Origin: an uncultured Roseburia sp. | GTDB lineage: Bacteria; Bacillota; Clostridia; Lachnospirales; Lachnospiraceae | Reading direction: 5' to 3' | DNA: 64,000 nt | Assembly (NCBI GenBank): GCA_947383215.1 | Contig: CANDCP010000009.1 | Span: 1-64,000, forward strand | In this document: in pieces, positions 1 through 9,583 of the stretch | Layout: every line of letters starts with the position of its first letter | How positions within the stretch are numbered: position 1 is the stretch's first letter | Notes under the pieces: model-generated | What the model saw: the letters and a program-made list of their open reading frames with translations, nothing else | What the model was told of the DNA's origin: nothing | Databases searched by the model: none | Program-made: the position numbers and the translations under genes

Positions 1-161
1 ACCCTGCGGTAAACCTCAAGCACCAGCTTTGGATTTTCCATATCCATCTGCTCTTTGATATATTTCATTCCCTCAAGCTCTTTTTTCGCCTGCGCTGCGG
101 CCGCCTCGTCCGTAAACAGAAAACCGCCCGCAACATACCGCCGCTCTCTCTCGTTTTCCAT
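1..161 (-). CDS. Partial hypothetical protein (N-terminus only)
   Basis: An open frame on the minus strand begins with ATG at 161 and runs off the left edge of the window, giving 53 codons. The start is preceded by a GGAGCGGAAG-type ribosome binding site. The visible part is highly charged (MENERERRYVAGG, then an Ala-rich and Lys/Glu-rich stretch) with no recognisable motif. It follows nrdG by about 10 bases and so probably shares the nrdD-nrdG transcript. I do not recognise the family. Confidence 0.6.
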   Translation of the reverse strand, partial: MENERERRYVAGGFLFTDEAAAAQAKKELEGMKYIKEQMDMENPKLVLEVYRR

Positions 162-172
162 CTTCCGCTCCT

Positions 173-691
173 TTAAAATAATTGCTTCACTTCTCCGTTC
201 AAACGATATGCATCCATATCGATTACCCGCTGATTTTTAGAACCCCTAAACTTTAATGTTATATCCTTTTGCTCCGCAAGAAACGGACCGTCCACGAGCA
301 CGTCCAAAAGTTTCAACAGACCGTCCGTCGCCTCGCAATATTTTCTGCCCCCCTCCACGAGATCTTCATCCAAAACATACCCCGTGTACGCCCAAATATT
401 TTTCCCGGGATACGCAAGCCTCACCCGTCTCACAAAGGGGAGAAGGGCCCGCTGGTTTTCCGGCTCAAACGGGTCCCCGCCAAGCAGGGTAAGACCGCTG
501 ATATACGCAGGCTTCAACGACTCGATAATCTCATCCTCTATCTTTGCATCAAACAATTCCCCGTTGAAAAAATCCCATGTTTCCGGCTGAAAACAGTCCT
601 TACAGTGATTTCGGCATCCTGAGACAAACAGAGTCGTGCGCACGCCCGTACCGTTTGCAATATCGTTATATTTCACGGCAGAATAGTTCAT
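173..691 (-). CDS. nrdG: Anaerobic ribonucleoside-triphosphate reductase activating protein
   Basis: This 172-residue radical SAM enzyme installs the glycyl radical on NrdD. The [4Fe-4S] cysteine motif CRNHCKDC is visible near residue 27, within SGCRNHCKDCFQPETW, and is followed by the glycine-rich GGDPF motif, both typical of NrdG. Length fits the family (about 155-180). It lies directly downstream of nrdD with an 18-base gap, so the two are very likely cotranscribed and act together in oxygen-independent dNTP synthesis in the cytoplasm. Confidence 0.95.
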   Translation of the reverse strand: MNYSAVKYNDIANGTGVRTTLFVSGCRNHCKDCFQPETWDFFNGELFDAKIEDEIIESLKPAYISGLTLLGGDPFEPENQRALLPFVRRVRLAYPGKNIWAYTGYVLDEDLVEGGRKYCEATDGLLKLLDVLVDGPFLAEQKDITLKFRGSKNQRVIDMDAYRLNGEVKQLF

Positions 692-709
692 ATCTCTTTC
701 CTTTCCGAA

Positions 710-2872
710 TTAAAGATGCAAAACTCTTTCTTTTATTTCCTGCGTCCTTCCCTGATTCCAAAACTGGCTCCCGATATAACCGCAGGTTCTCCGCGCGACG
801 TTCATTTTATCCTGATCCCTGTTATGGCAGCGCGGACACTCCCACACAAGCTTTCCGTCGCTGTCGTTTACGATCTGTATCTCTCCGTCAAATCCGCAGA
901 CCTGGCAGTAATCGCTCTTCGTGTTTAACTCCGCATACATAATATTCTCATAGATAAAGCGGATAACCGCAAGCACGGCCTCCAGATTGTGCTGCATGTT
1001 CGGAACCTCCACATAGCTGATCGCTCCGCCTGGTGAAAGCGCCTGAAACTGCGATTCAAACTTCAGCTTTGTAAACGCGTCGATCGGCTCCGTCACATGT
1101 ACGTGGTAGCTGTTCGTAATGTAATTTTTATCCGTCACACCCTCAATCACCCCGAAACGCTTTTGCAGACACTTCGCAAATTTGTACGTGGTACTCTCGA
1201 GCGGCGTGCCGTACACGGAAAAATCAATGTTGTGCTTTGCCTTCCATCCGGCGCACGCGTCGTTTAAACGCTGCATAACCTCAAGCGCAAACGGCGTTGC
1301 GGAGGAATCGGTATGCGATTTTCCGGTCATATACCTGGTGCACTCGCAAAGTCCTGCATAACCCAGGGATATTGTAGAATAGCCGCCGTATAGCAGCTTA
1401 TCAATCGTCTCCCCCTTTTTCAGCCTCGCAAGCGCCCCGTGCTGCCAGAGAATCGGCGCAACGTCGGAAGGCGTGCCCTTTAAGCGGTTGTGACGCGCCA
1501 ACAGCGCCCGGTGACATAATTCCAAACGCTCGTCGAATATTTTCCAAAACTGATCGAAGCTGCCGCCTGAAGAACAGGCAATATCCACGAGATTCAGCGT
1601 CACAACGCCCTGGTTAAATCTCCCGTAAAATTTCGGATTGCCGTTTTCGTCATGATACACCGTAAGGAAGGAACGGCACCCCATACAGGTATAGCAGTTC
1701 CCCTGCTTTAACTCTTTCATTTTTTTCTCGGATATGTAATCCGGAACCATGCGCTTTGAGGTACATTTCGCCGCCTTCCTGGTCAGATAATAGTACTCGG
1801 AATCCTCGTGGATATTATCTTCCTCCAGTACATAAATCAGCTTCGGAAACGCCGGCGTTATCCAGACGCCGTCCTCATTTTTTACGCCCTTAAATCTCTG
1901 ATCCAGCACCTCTTCAATAATCATCGCAAGATCGCGCTTCTCCCGCTCGTCTTTGGCCTCGTTCAGATACATGAACACAGTCACAAACGGCGACTGTCCG
2001 TTTGTCGTCATAAGCGTCACTACCTGATACTGAATCACCTGTACCCCCCGCTCAATTTCCTCGTGAAGACGCTCCTCCACAATTTCTGAAATCCGCTCTT
2101 CCCCAAGATTTGTCCCCGCCTCCGCAAGCATCGACGTGACCTCGGCGCGAATTTTATTCCGGCTCACCTGCACAAACGGCACAAGATGCGCCAGCGAAAT
2201 ACTCTGCCCCCCGTACTGCGAGCTTGCAACCTGCGCGATAATCTGCGTCGCTATGTTGCAGGCCGTGGAAAAAGAATGCGGCTTGTCGATTCTTGTGCCG
2301 CTGATTACCGTCCCGTTTTGCAGCATATCCTCCAGATTGACAAGGTCGCAGTTATGCATATGCTGCGCGAAATAATCTGCGTCATGAAAATGAATCATTC
2401 CTTGTTCATGGGCGTCGACGATATCCGCATCCAAAAGGAAACGCTTGGTGATATCTTTGCTGACCTCCCCCGCCATATAATCGCGCTGCACGCTGTTGAC
2501 CGTCGAATTCTTATTGGAATTTTCCTGCTTTACTTCCTCGTTATTGCACTCGATCAGACTTAATATCTGTTCGTCGGTGGAATTGGATTTGCGCACCAGC
2601 GCGCGCTTGTAGCGATAAGTAATATATTTTCTTGCAACAGAAAAAAACTGCTTCTCCATCAACGCATTCTCAACCAGATCCTGTATGTCCTCCACATTCA
2701 AAGAATGATTGGATGTTCTGCAGATTTCTTCTATATATTGCGCGATCTCATGTATCTGCGCCATGGTAAGGCGCTGACTTTCCACAACCTCATGATTCGC
2801 CTTGTCCACCGCCCTGATAATCTTTGTAATATCAAATGGCGCTTCCATACCGCTTCGTTTAATAATCTTCAT
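710..2872 (-). CDS. nrdD: Anaerobic ribonucleoside-triphosphate reductase (class III)
   Basis: A 720-residue class III reductase that converts NTPs to dNTPs without oxygen. An ATP-cone allosteric domain fills the first 90 or so residues (MKIIKRSGMEAPFDITKI). The glycyl-radical loop RTCGYIG lies about 25 residues from the C-terminus, after the zinc site CQVCGFDG...CPRCHN. Length matches the family. nrdG follows, forming the usual activase pair. About 100 bases of AT-rich leader separate it from the divergently placed upstream region, which probably holds the promoter. Confidence 0.97.
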   Translation of the reverse strand: MKIIKRSGMEAPFDITKIIRAVDKANHEVVESQRLTMAQIHEIAQYIEEICRTSNHSLNVEDIQDLVENALMEKQFFSVARKYITYRYKRALVRKSNSTDEQILSLIECNNEEVKQENSNKNSTVNSVQRDYMAGEVSKDITKRFLLDADIVDAHEQGMIHFHDADYFAQHMHNCDLVNLEDMLQNGTVISGTRIDKPHSFSTACNIATQIIAQVASSQYGGQSISLAHLVPFVQVSRNKIRAEVTSMLAEAGTNLGEERISEIVEERLHEEIERGVQVIQYQVVTLMTTNGQSPFVTVFMYLNEAKDEREKRDLAMIIEEVLDQRFKGVKNEDGVWITPAFPKLIYVLEEDNIHEDSEYYYLTRKAAKCTSKRMVPDYISEKKMKELKQGNCYTCMGCRSFLTVYHDENGNPKFYGRFNQGVVTLNLVDIACSSGGSFDQFWKIFDERLELCHRALLARHNRLKGTPSDVAPILWQHGALARLKKGETIDKLLYGGYSTISLGYAGLCECTRYMTGKSHTDSSATPFALEVMQRLNDACAGWKAKHNIDFSVYGTPLESTTYKFAKCLQKRFGVIEGVTDKNYITNSYHVHVTEPIDAFTKLKFESQFQALSPGGAISYVEVPNMQHNLEAVLAVIRFIYENIMYAELNTKSDYCQVCGFDGEIQIVNDSDGKLVWECPRCHNRDQDKMNVARRTCGYIGSQFWNQGRTQEIKERVLHL

Positions 2873-2969
2873 AATTAACCTCTCTCCTTGGCTTTCCTGT
2901 GTGCATTCCTCGAAACGCTTTCTTCATTTTACCACATATTGTGTTTTATGCAAGGACTTTATACAATAT

Positions 2970-3656
2970 TTATGGCGTAAACTTATACCCAACGCCGTGC
3001 ACAGTACGAATAAAACGCGGTTTTCTCCGGTCTTTCTCTATTTTTTTTCGCAGTTCCTTGATGTACGTGTCAATGCTTCTGTCATAGCCGTTAAACGCAT
3101 CCTCCAGGGCATACGTAATCAGCTGTTCCCTCGTAAAGATTCTGTCCGGGGACCGGACCATTGTCACCAGCAGCTTGTACTCCGTCGGCGTCAGATGCAC
3201 CTCTTTCCCGTCCGCCTTAACCATGCGACGGTGCGTATCGATGATAAGCCTCCCCCCGTTGTCGCCGATCGTCTCCTCCCCCGTCTGCTCGGCGCGGCGT
3301 ACCCGCCGCAGCATCGCCTGCATCTTTGCCAAGAGCGTAAGCGTACTCACCGGCTTCGTCAGATAATCATCCGCCCCCCAGGAAAGCGCCTCTGCCATCT
3401 CTCTCTCGTCCGCCCCGGAGGTTAAAATCACAATCGGCGCCTTTGTCTCCTTGCGCATTTTCCGGCACAGCTCCTCCCCTACCATATCCGGCATAACCAA
3501 ATCCATCAAAACGATATCCGCCTGCCACTGCCCCACATATTTTAACGCCGTCTTGCCGTCATGCACCGCAATTGTGCCGTATCCATTTTCGCGCAGTACG
3601 TTTTGCAGTCTGTCCGTAAGCTCCAGCTCGCTGTCCGCAATCAAAATACTTTCCAT
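2970..3656 (-). CDS. OmpR-family two-component response regulator
   Basis: 228 residues with an N-terminal receiver domain (phosphoacceptor Asp in VLMDLVMPDM near residue 52, conserved Lys in YLTKPVS near residue 101) and a C-terminal winged-helix DNA-binding domain (LTPTEYKLL, YIKELRKKIE, RTVHGVGYKF). It is KdpE/PhoB-like in layout. No histidine kinase sits beside it, so it is an orphan in this window and its target genes cannot be told. It is separated from the NlpC/P60 gene by a terminator. Confidence 0.93.
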   Translation of the reverse strand: MESILIADSELELTDRLQNVLRENGYGTIAVHDGKTALKYVGQWQADIVLMDLVMPDMVGEELCRKMRKETKAPIVILTSGADEREMAEALSWGADDYLTKPVSTLTLLAKMQAMLRRVRRAEQTGEETIGDNGGRLIIDTHRRMVKADGKEVHLTPTEYKLLVTMVRSPDRIFTREQLITYALEDAFNGYDRSIDTYIKELRKKIEKDRRKPRFIRTVHGVGYKFTP

Positions 3657-3705
3657 CTATTCCGCTCCCTCCGCAGATCAAATATATCTTATGTCTAACA
3701 GTATG

Positions 3706-3762
3706 CACAAAAAAGAACCATACTATCACGAAAGAATTTTCGCTTCGCATGGTTCCTGATTT
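3706..3762 (-). terminator. Rho-independent terminator after the NlpC/P60 gene
   Basis: On the minus strand an inverted repeat (GGAACCAT ... ATGGTTC, with an inner partial stem) ends in a run of six T. It lies just past the stop codon of the cell-wall hydrolase at 3772 and ahead of the response regulator gene, so it should end the upstream transcript. Confidence 0.7.
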
Positions 3763-3771
3763 TTTGTGTTT

Positions 3772-5256
3772 TTATACGATTCTACGGATAGAACGTATGG
3801 AGCGGTACGTCGCGCTCGACACCTTGATCCCGGATGCGGGCGTACTTGCGTGAACAATTTGCCCGTTTCCGATATAGATTCCGATATGGCCGGAATAGGA
3901 AATCAAATCTCCCGCTCTCGCGTTTTCTATGCCTGCCACTGCCGTCCCTGCATTTCCCTGTTCCCCCGAGGTTCTCGGGAGAGAAATCCCGAAATTCTGA
4001 TAAACGCTCATTACAAAACCGGAACAATCGGCGCCGTTTGTCAGGCTTGTCCCGCCGTAAACATACGGGTTTCCGACAAACTGCAACGCGAAATTCGCAA
4101 TCTGGCTTCCAAGCCCCCCCGACGCATTTTGGGCATGCCCTTTTGACGGAGTAGGTTTTCCGCCCTGCGTACCCGCGGAAGAGGAACCGCCGCCCTGCGC
4201 CTGCGCGCTCTGTGCCTGCTGCGCTCTCTGCTGCTCCAGTCTCGCCGCCTCCTCGGCAAGACGTCTCTCTTCCTCCTCCTTCGATTCCGCTACCTTATTT
4301 TCGGTATGCAGTTTTATATAATCCGCGGAAATGTAGCCTTCCTTTCCCTGCGCGTTTACTTTTACCCAGCCCTCCAGCTCTTCGCTGACAACGAGCGTAT
4401 CTCCCTCGGGCAAAAGGCCCACGATTTCAGACTCGGTACTCGGCTCCATACGCATCCTAAGCGTCATCGTATCCACAGTCGCGATGCGCTCCCCGACCTC
4501 ATCGGCCAGCGCGCGTCCCTCTTCTCCGCGCAGCACATACTCGGCCTTGACGAATCCGTTAACGCTGCCGGACTCGATCCGATACCAGATATCGTCCCCG
4601 CCGTTTTCGTCGACAGACCCCGTCTCCTCTAAAAGCGTTCCGACAGAATGATTGTACAACTTGCCGATAATTTCTCCCTCAAGATGAGGCTCGCTCCTCA
4701 CATGAAGATAACGGTCTACCGTGGCAATCACAATCTCCGGCTCTTCCTCCTGTTTATCCTGCCGTTCCCCTTCTTCCTCCGAAACCGCGCCCTCCTCTGC
4801 AGGCAATTCTTCCTCTGTGGCTTCCTCTTCTGCGAGTAATTCTTCCTCTGTGATTTCCTCCTCTGCCTTTATTTCTTCCTCCGGCTCCTGCGGCCGCATT
4901 TCCTCCGCAGGCGCCTCCGGCTCTACCGTACGCCCGCGTTTTATCGCCGTCTCTTTTCTATCCTCCGGCTCCTGCCCGCTTCGCGTCTCGGATTCAAGCT
5001 CCGCTCCCGCCTGCGCCGTTCTTGCCAGATGAAGCGCCTCGATATCCGCCGACTTACTTTCCATCTCAGTCGACGCTTCCAGCTTTACGCCCGCGAAAAG
5101 ACCCTCATTCCCGTCTGTGTCACTCAAAGCTTCCTTCTCCTCCACAGATACCACCTCGGCGGTATGTAGCGCAGCCTTCTGACTGACCGCGATCCCTCCC
5201 GCCGCGACAATCCCCGTCGCACCAATCAACATTGCCTTCACATGCTTAAATTTCAT
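3772..5256 (-). CDS. Secreted SH3-domain NlpC/P60 peptidoglycan hydrolase
   Basis: A 494-residue exported cell-wall peptidase. It has an N-terminal signal-like hydrophobic segment (residues about 7-25), then a long Glu-rich low-complexity linker (about 60-170), two bacterial SH3 domains (about 175-320), an Ala/Gln/Ser/Gly-rich linker, and a C-terminal NlpC/P60 domain. The catalytic Cys is in NGADCSGF, and the His in SGHIGIYIG with the following HAS segment completes the family pattern. It probably cleaves D-Glu-diaminopimelate bonds in peptide stems. The very acidic linker is unusual in extent. Confidence 0.92.
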   Translation of the reverse strand: MKFKHVKAMLIGATGIVAAGGIAVSQKAALHTAEVVSVEEKEALSDTDGNEGLFAGVKLEASTEMESKSADIEALHLARTAQAGAELESETRSGQEPEDRKETAIKRGRTVEPEAPAEEMRPQEPEEEIKAEEEITEEELLAEEEATEEELPAEEGAVSEEEGERQDKQEEEPEIVIATVDRYLHVRSEPHLEGEIIGKLYNHSVGTLLEETGSVDENGGDDIWYRIESGSVNGFVKAEYVLRGEEGRALADEVGERIATVDTMTLRMRMEPSTESEIVGLLPEGDTLVVSEELEGWVKVNAQGKEGYISADYIKLHTENKVAESKEEEERRLAEEAARLEQQRAQQAQSAQAQGGGSSSAGTQGGKPTPSKGHAQNASGGLGSQIANFALQFVGNPYVYGGTSLTNGADCSGFVMSVYQNFGISLPRTSGEQGNAGTAVAGIENARAGDLISYSGHIGIYIGNGQIVHASTPASGIKVSSATYRSIRSIRRIV

Positions 5257-5361
5257 AATATCATTCTCCTGTATGTTTTGTTTGTTACAATTTTGTTAAA
5301 TGATATTACGAATTTATGGGGATTTTATGAGGATTCTATAAGAATTTTGTAAAAACAAGTC

Positions 5362-7125
5362 TTATTTTGCAAACTGGCTGTGATACAGATTTGCATAGAA
5401 GCCGTCCTGCGCCAACAGCTCGCAATGATTACCCTGCTCAATAATATGTCCGTCCTTCATGACAAGAATCACATCCGCCTCCCGAATCGTAGAAAGCCGG
5501 TGCGCAACAATAAAACTCGTCCTTCCCTCCATCATCTTTGCAAACGCTTTCTGAATGCGAAGCTCCGTGCGCGTATCGATGGAAGACGTCGCCTCATCCA
5601 AAATCAGCATCGGCGGCAGGCACAGCATAACCCTCGTAATACACAAAAGCTGCTTCTGCCCCTGTGACAGGCTGCCGCCGTCCTCCCCGATCACCGTGTC
5701 ATACCCGTTTGGAAGACGCTTGATAAACCCATGGGAGTGCGCCGCTTTTGCCGCCGCTATGATTTCCTCCTCTGTCGCATCCGGTCTTCCCATCGAAATA
5801 TTTTCCCGGATAGAGGCGTGTTTGAGCCAGGTCTCCTGGAGCACCATACCGTATGCGCTTCTTAAACTCTCCCGCGTCAGGGAACGGATCGGATGCGCGC
5901 TTACCACAATCCGTCCCTGATCGGTATCGTAAAAACGCATCAGCAGATTGATAAGCGTCGTCTTCCCGCACCCCGTAGGCCCGACAATCGCCACCCTCTG
6001 CCCCGGCCTGACCTTCAAATTAAAATCTTCGATAAGCCGCTGGTTCGGCAAATAAGAAAAATACACATGCTCCAAGTCCACGCTTCCGTCCACATGCTTT
6101 AGGGAAACGGCGTCCGGCGCATCCGAAATCTCCGACTCCGTCTCTATCAGCTCAAAAATGCGCGCCGCACACGCAAGCGCATTCTGAAGCTCGGTGATCA
6201 CCCCCGATATCTCATTGAAGGGCTTCGTATACTGGTTCGCGTAGCTTAAAAAACAGGACAGATCTCCGACCGAAAATCCGCTCACGGCGCGGATGGCCGC
6301 TAAGGCTCCGCTTACCCCGACGCCCGCGTAAACCAAAGAATTAATAAACCTTGTAGACGGATTTGTGATACTTGAATAGAAAATCGCGCGCAGAGAACAT
6401 GTTTCCAGTCTCCCGTTAATCTCGTCAAACCGCTCCTGCGCCTCCTTCTCATGGCAAAAAGCCCACACGACCTTCTGATTTCCGATCATCTCGTCAATCA
6501 GCGCCGTCTGCTCTCCCCTCGTCTTCGACTGAAGCCGGAACATCGAAAACGTTTTTTTCGCAATAAACGCCGCAACCACAAACGACAACGGCGTGACAAG
6601 CACCACAACCAGCGTAATTTTCACACTGATTGCAAGCATAAACAAAAGCGTTCCAAGAATCGTCACGACGCCGGTGAAAAACTGGGTAAAGCCCATCAAA
6701 AGTCCCTCCGCGAACTGATCGACATCCGCGATGACACGGCTTACAATATCCCCGTGCGAGTTCGAATCGAGATAGGACAGAGGAAGATGTTCAATTTTTT
6801 CAAACGCCTCCATACGGATATCGCGCACAATATGGTACGTCATCTTGTTGTTGCAGACGTTCATAATCCACTGTGCGGCGGCGGTCAAAAGGACGACAAC
6901 GGCCATCTTCTTTAAAATCGAAAAAATCGGGCCGAAGTCGACAAGGCCCTCTTCAATTATATAATCAATCGCATCGCCGGTCAAAATCGGCACATAGAGG
7001 GTCAGGACAACAGAAACTGCCGCAAGCGCAATGGAAACAATTAAATAGAACCAATACTTTCTGACATAACGCAGCACTTTCGAGAGCGTTTCCCTCTGGC
7101 TTCTTTTCTTCTCTGACTGTGCCAT
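5362..7125 (-). CDS. ABC exporter, fused permease/ATPase, second subunit
   Basis: A 587-residue half-transporter: six transmembrane helices in the first 330 residues, then an ATPase with Walker A GPTGCGKTT, signature LSQGQKQ, Walker B MLILDEATSS and H-loop VAHRLST. I chose the ATG at 7125 because it forms a TAATG stop/start overlap with the upstream ABC gene and gives the family length; a longer frame to 7188 lacks a suitable site. Both nucleotide sites look canonical here. With the partner it should form a heterodimeric MDR-type exporter (YheI/YheH or LmrCD style); the substrate is unknown. Confidence 0.92.
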   Translation of the reverse strand: MAQSEKKRSQRETLSKVLRYVRKYWFYLIVSIALAAVSVVLTLYVPILTGDAIDYIIEEGLVDFGPIFSILKKMAVVVLLTAAAQWIMNVCNNKMTYHIVRDIRMEAFEKIEHLPLSYLDSNSHGDIVSRVIADVDQFAEGLLMGFTQFFTGVVTILGTLLFMLAISVKITLVVVLVTPLSFVVAAFIAKKTFSMFRLQSKTRGEQTALIDEMIGNQKVVWAFCHEKEAQERFDEINGRLETCSLRAIFYSSITNPSTRFINSLVYAGVGVSGALAAIRAVSGFSVGDLSCFLSYANQYTKPFNEISGVITELQNALACAARIFELIETESEISDAPDAVSLKHVDGSVDLEHVYFSYLPNQRLIEDFNLKVRPGQRVAIVGPTGCGKTTLINLLMRFYDTDQGRIVVSAHPIRSLTRESLRSAYGMVLQETWLKHASIRENISMGRPDATEEEIIAAAKAAHSHGFIKRLPNGYDTVIGEDGGSLSQGQKQLLCITRVMLCLPPMLILDEATSSIDTRTELRIQKAFAKMMEGRTSFIVAHRLSTIREADVILVMKDGHIIEQGNHCELLAQDGFYANLYHSQFAK

Positions 7126-8858
7126 TACCCATGCACCTCCTCTTCTTTTGAAAACTGGGAATAATAAATTTCCCTGTACACCTCGCATGTCTTTAAAAGC
7201 TCTTCGTGCCTTCCAAGTCCGTCTACCCTGCCGTCGTCGAGCACCAGAATCTGGTCCGCATGCAAAACGGACGCCGCGCGCTGGGAGACGAGAAACACGG
7301 TCGGGGCGTTTTTCATTTCCCTCAGCGACCTGCGCAGCGCGGCGTCGGTCGCATAATCGAGCGCGGACGCGCTGTCGTCGAGAATTAAAATCTCCGGCTG
7401 TCCCACAAGCGCCCTGGCTATCGTAAGTCTCTGGCGCTGACCGCCGGAGAGGTTTCTTCCGCCCTGTTCGACCGCGGCGTCCAGCATCCCCTCCTTCTTT
7501 TCTACAAACTCCTTTGCCTGCGCAACCGCGAGCGCCTCCCAGATTTCTTCATCCGACGCATTCTTTTTCCCCCACTGCATATTTTCACGGATGCTTCCCG
7601 CAAAAAGAACGGCTTTCTGCGGAACAATCCCGATACCTGCCCGCAGCTTTTCCAGCCGGTATTCCCTGACGTCGCGGCCGTTTACAAAAACGGCGCCGCG
7701 CGAGACGTCATAAAACCTCGGAATCAACTGCACCACCGTAGACTTTCCGGAGCCCGTGCCGCCTATTATGCCGACGGTCTCCCCCGGTTTCACCTTCAGA
7801 GAAATATCGGAAACGGCCTCTCCACCGGCCCCCTTATAACGCATAGAAACGCGGTCAAACACCACCGCGTAATCAAAATCTTTTTCCGCCGTTTCCCCCT
7901 CCGCGTCTTGCATGGAGCTGCGGAGGCGAAACACGCCCTCAATCCGGTTCCCGCAGGCGACGGCTTTTGTCACCGTGACAATTAAATTGGCAAGCTTTAT
8001 CAGCTCAATTAAAATCTGCGACATATAATTTACAAGAGCCACAACCTCGCCCTGGCTGATAAACCCATTGTCAACGCGGACCGCCCCCGTCCAGATCAAT
8101 GCGATCAACGCCGCGTTAATAATCACGTAAGTAAGCGGATTCATCAACGCCGATATTTTTCCCACATACAGCTGCAGATTCGTCAATATCTGATTTTGCT
8201 CATAGAATACCGCGGTCTCTTCCTCCTCCTTGTGAAAAGCGCGGATCACCCTGCTGCCGCTTAGATTTTCCCGCGTAATTCCAAGAACCCGATCGAGCCC
8301 CTCCTGCACCTTTTTAAACAGCGGTATCGTGACGATGATAATGCCGAATACGACGACCGCCAGCGCCGGAATTGCCACAACAAAAATAAGCGCCGCCTTC
8401 ACATCAATTGTAAACGCCATAATCATTGCGCCGAATACAATAAACGGGGAACGCAAAAAAAGCCTTAACACCATGTTAACGCCGGACTGAACCTGGTTGA
8501 CATCGCTGGTCATCCTTGTAATCATTGTGGAAGTTCCGATCTCGTCCATCTCCGTATAAGAGAGGGACTGGATATGCGCAAACAGGGCGTGCCGCAGCTT
8601 CGTCGCAAAACCAACGGCCGCCTTTGCCGCAAAAAACTGCGCGGTGATTGCGCAGGTTAAGCCAATCACTGCGAGCAAAATCAAAACGCCGCACATCTTT
8701 AAAATATATCCCCGATCTCCCTGCCGGATTCCCACATCGATGATCGCCGCCATAACCAGGGGGACAAACAGCTCAAACGAGGCTTCTAAAAGCTTAAAGA
8801 GCGGCCCTAAGACACTCTCCTTCTTATAGTCCTTTAAAAATACCAGTAATTTTCTCAC
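7125..8858 (-). CDS. ABC exporter, fused permease/ATPase, first subunit
   Basis: A half-transporter of about 577 residues, with a membrane domain followed by an ATPase having Walker A GGTGSGKST, signature LSGGQRQ and Walker B ILILDDSASALD. The catalytic Glu after Walker B is Asp, and the H-loop reads VSQRA instead of a His-containing sequence. This marks the degenerate nucleotide site of asymmetric heterodimeric exporters. I prefer the GTG start at 8858, which has a GGAAAGG site six bases upstream and gives the usual MRKLL-type N-terminus; an ATG at 8942 is possible. It overlaps its partner by one base. Confidence 0.88.
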   Translation of the reverse strand: MRKLLVFLKDYKKESVLGPLFKLLEASFELFVPLVMAAIIDVGIRQGDRGYILKMCGVLILLAVIGLTCAITAQFFAAKAAVGFATKLRHALFAHIQSLSYTEMDEIGTSTMITRMTSDVNQVQSGVNMVLRLFLRSPFIVFGAMIMAFTIDVKAALIFVVAIPALAVVVFGIIIVTIPLFKKVQEGLDRVLGITRENLSGSRVIRAFHKEEEETAVFYEQNQILTNLQLYVGKISALMNPLTYVIINAALIALIWTGAVRVDNGFISQGEVVALVNYMSQILIELIKLANLIVTVTKAVACGNRIEGVFRLRSSMQDAEGETAEKDFDYAVVFDRVSMRYKGAGGEAVSDISLKVKPGETVGIIGGTGSGKSTVVQLIPRFYDVSRGAVFVNGRDVREYRLEKLRAGIGIVPQKAVLFAGSIRENMQWGKKNASDEEIWEALAVAQAKEFVEKKEGMLDAAVEQGGRNLSGGQRQRLTIARALVGQPEILILDDSASALDYATDAALRRSLREMKNAPTVFLVSQRAASVLHADQILVLDDGRVDGLGRHEELLKTCEVYREIYYSQFSKEEEVHG

Positions 8859-8959
8859 GTAAACCTTTCCATCCTTTCTCCGCCGCCGTATATCTCTTCG
8901 GTTCGCCAGAATATCTACCGATATTTTAGCAGACTTTCCCATCTTTTTCCACTGTCTCT

Positions 8960-9475
8960 TTATTTCCCGTGCAGCCTCTCCAAAAACGCCGTGCGCTCGA
9001 TTATCTCAGAGGCATATTTGGTATAATCAACCGCCTCTCCCCTCTCTACCGCGCGCGCGGAACCGTTATATACCATCAGCACGGTTCCCGTCTCCTGGTA
9101 CTCCAAAAACAAATCCAGCAGATAATCCGCACCCAGCATAATATTTCCGTAAGGATCGTAAATATTCGTGACGCCGAGCTTTTGCATACGCTCTCTGTGG
9201 TACGGCTCGTTGATCTGCATCAGCCCTTTACAGTTCCCGTTGTAAACCTGCGGCTGGCCCGAAGACTCCTTTTCAATGATCGCAATTAAAAGCTCCGGAG
9301 AAATCGCGTACTTCGCGCCGATCTCCTCACAATACTGCCGGTACTCCTCCGGTATCCAGGTATCCTTGGTATCCGTATCCGCAGCGCCCAGACAGAGCGG
9401 GCCGCAAAAGAGGCTGCAGACAAATACCGCCGATATCAGCAAGTTTGAAATTATGTTTATTCTACGTTTTCTCAT
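8960..9475 (-). CDS. Lytic transglycosylase (SLT domain), exported
   Basis: 171 residues with a signal/anchor segment (residues 8-30, after MRKRR) and an SLT-type lysozyme-like domain. The catalytic Glu lies in IAIIEKESSGQPQVYNGN, followed by GLMQI and GADYLLDLF, the classical SLT motif order. It cleaves glycan strands outside the membrane. The start at 9475 has GGAGGG eight bases upstream; the longer frame from 9490 uses that site as codons. Its small size suggests a housekeeping or sporulation-related enzyme more than a phage enzyme. Confidence 0.88.
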   Translation of the reverse strand: MRKRRINIISNLLISAVFVCSLFCGPLCLGAADTDTKDTWIPEEYRQYCEEIGAKYAISPELLIAIIEKESSGQPQVYNGNCKGLMQINEPYHRERMQKLGVTNIYDPYGNIMLGADYLLDLFLEYQETGTVLMVYNGSARAVERGEAVDYTKYASEIIERTAFLERLHGK

Positions 9476-9583
9476 ACATTTTCCCTCCATAAAAACCTAC
9501 AACTTCTTATATATGCAAGTTTCCCCTCTTTTATGACAAATGAAACAAATATTTTCTGAAAATGCATGATTTTGAAACGTTAT

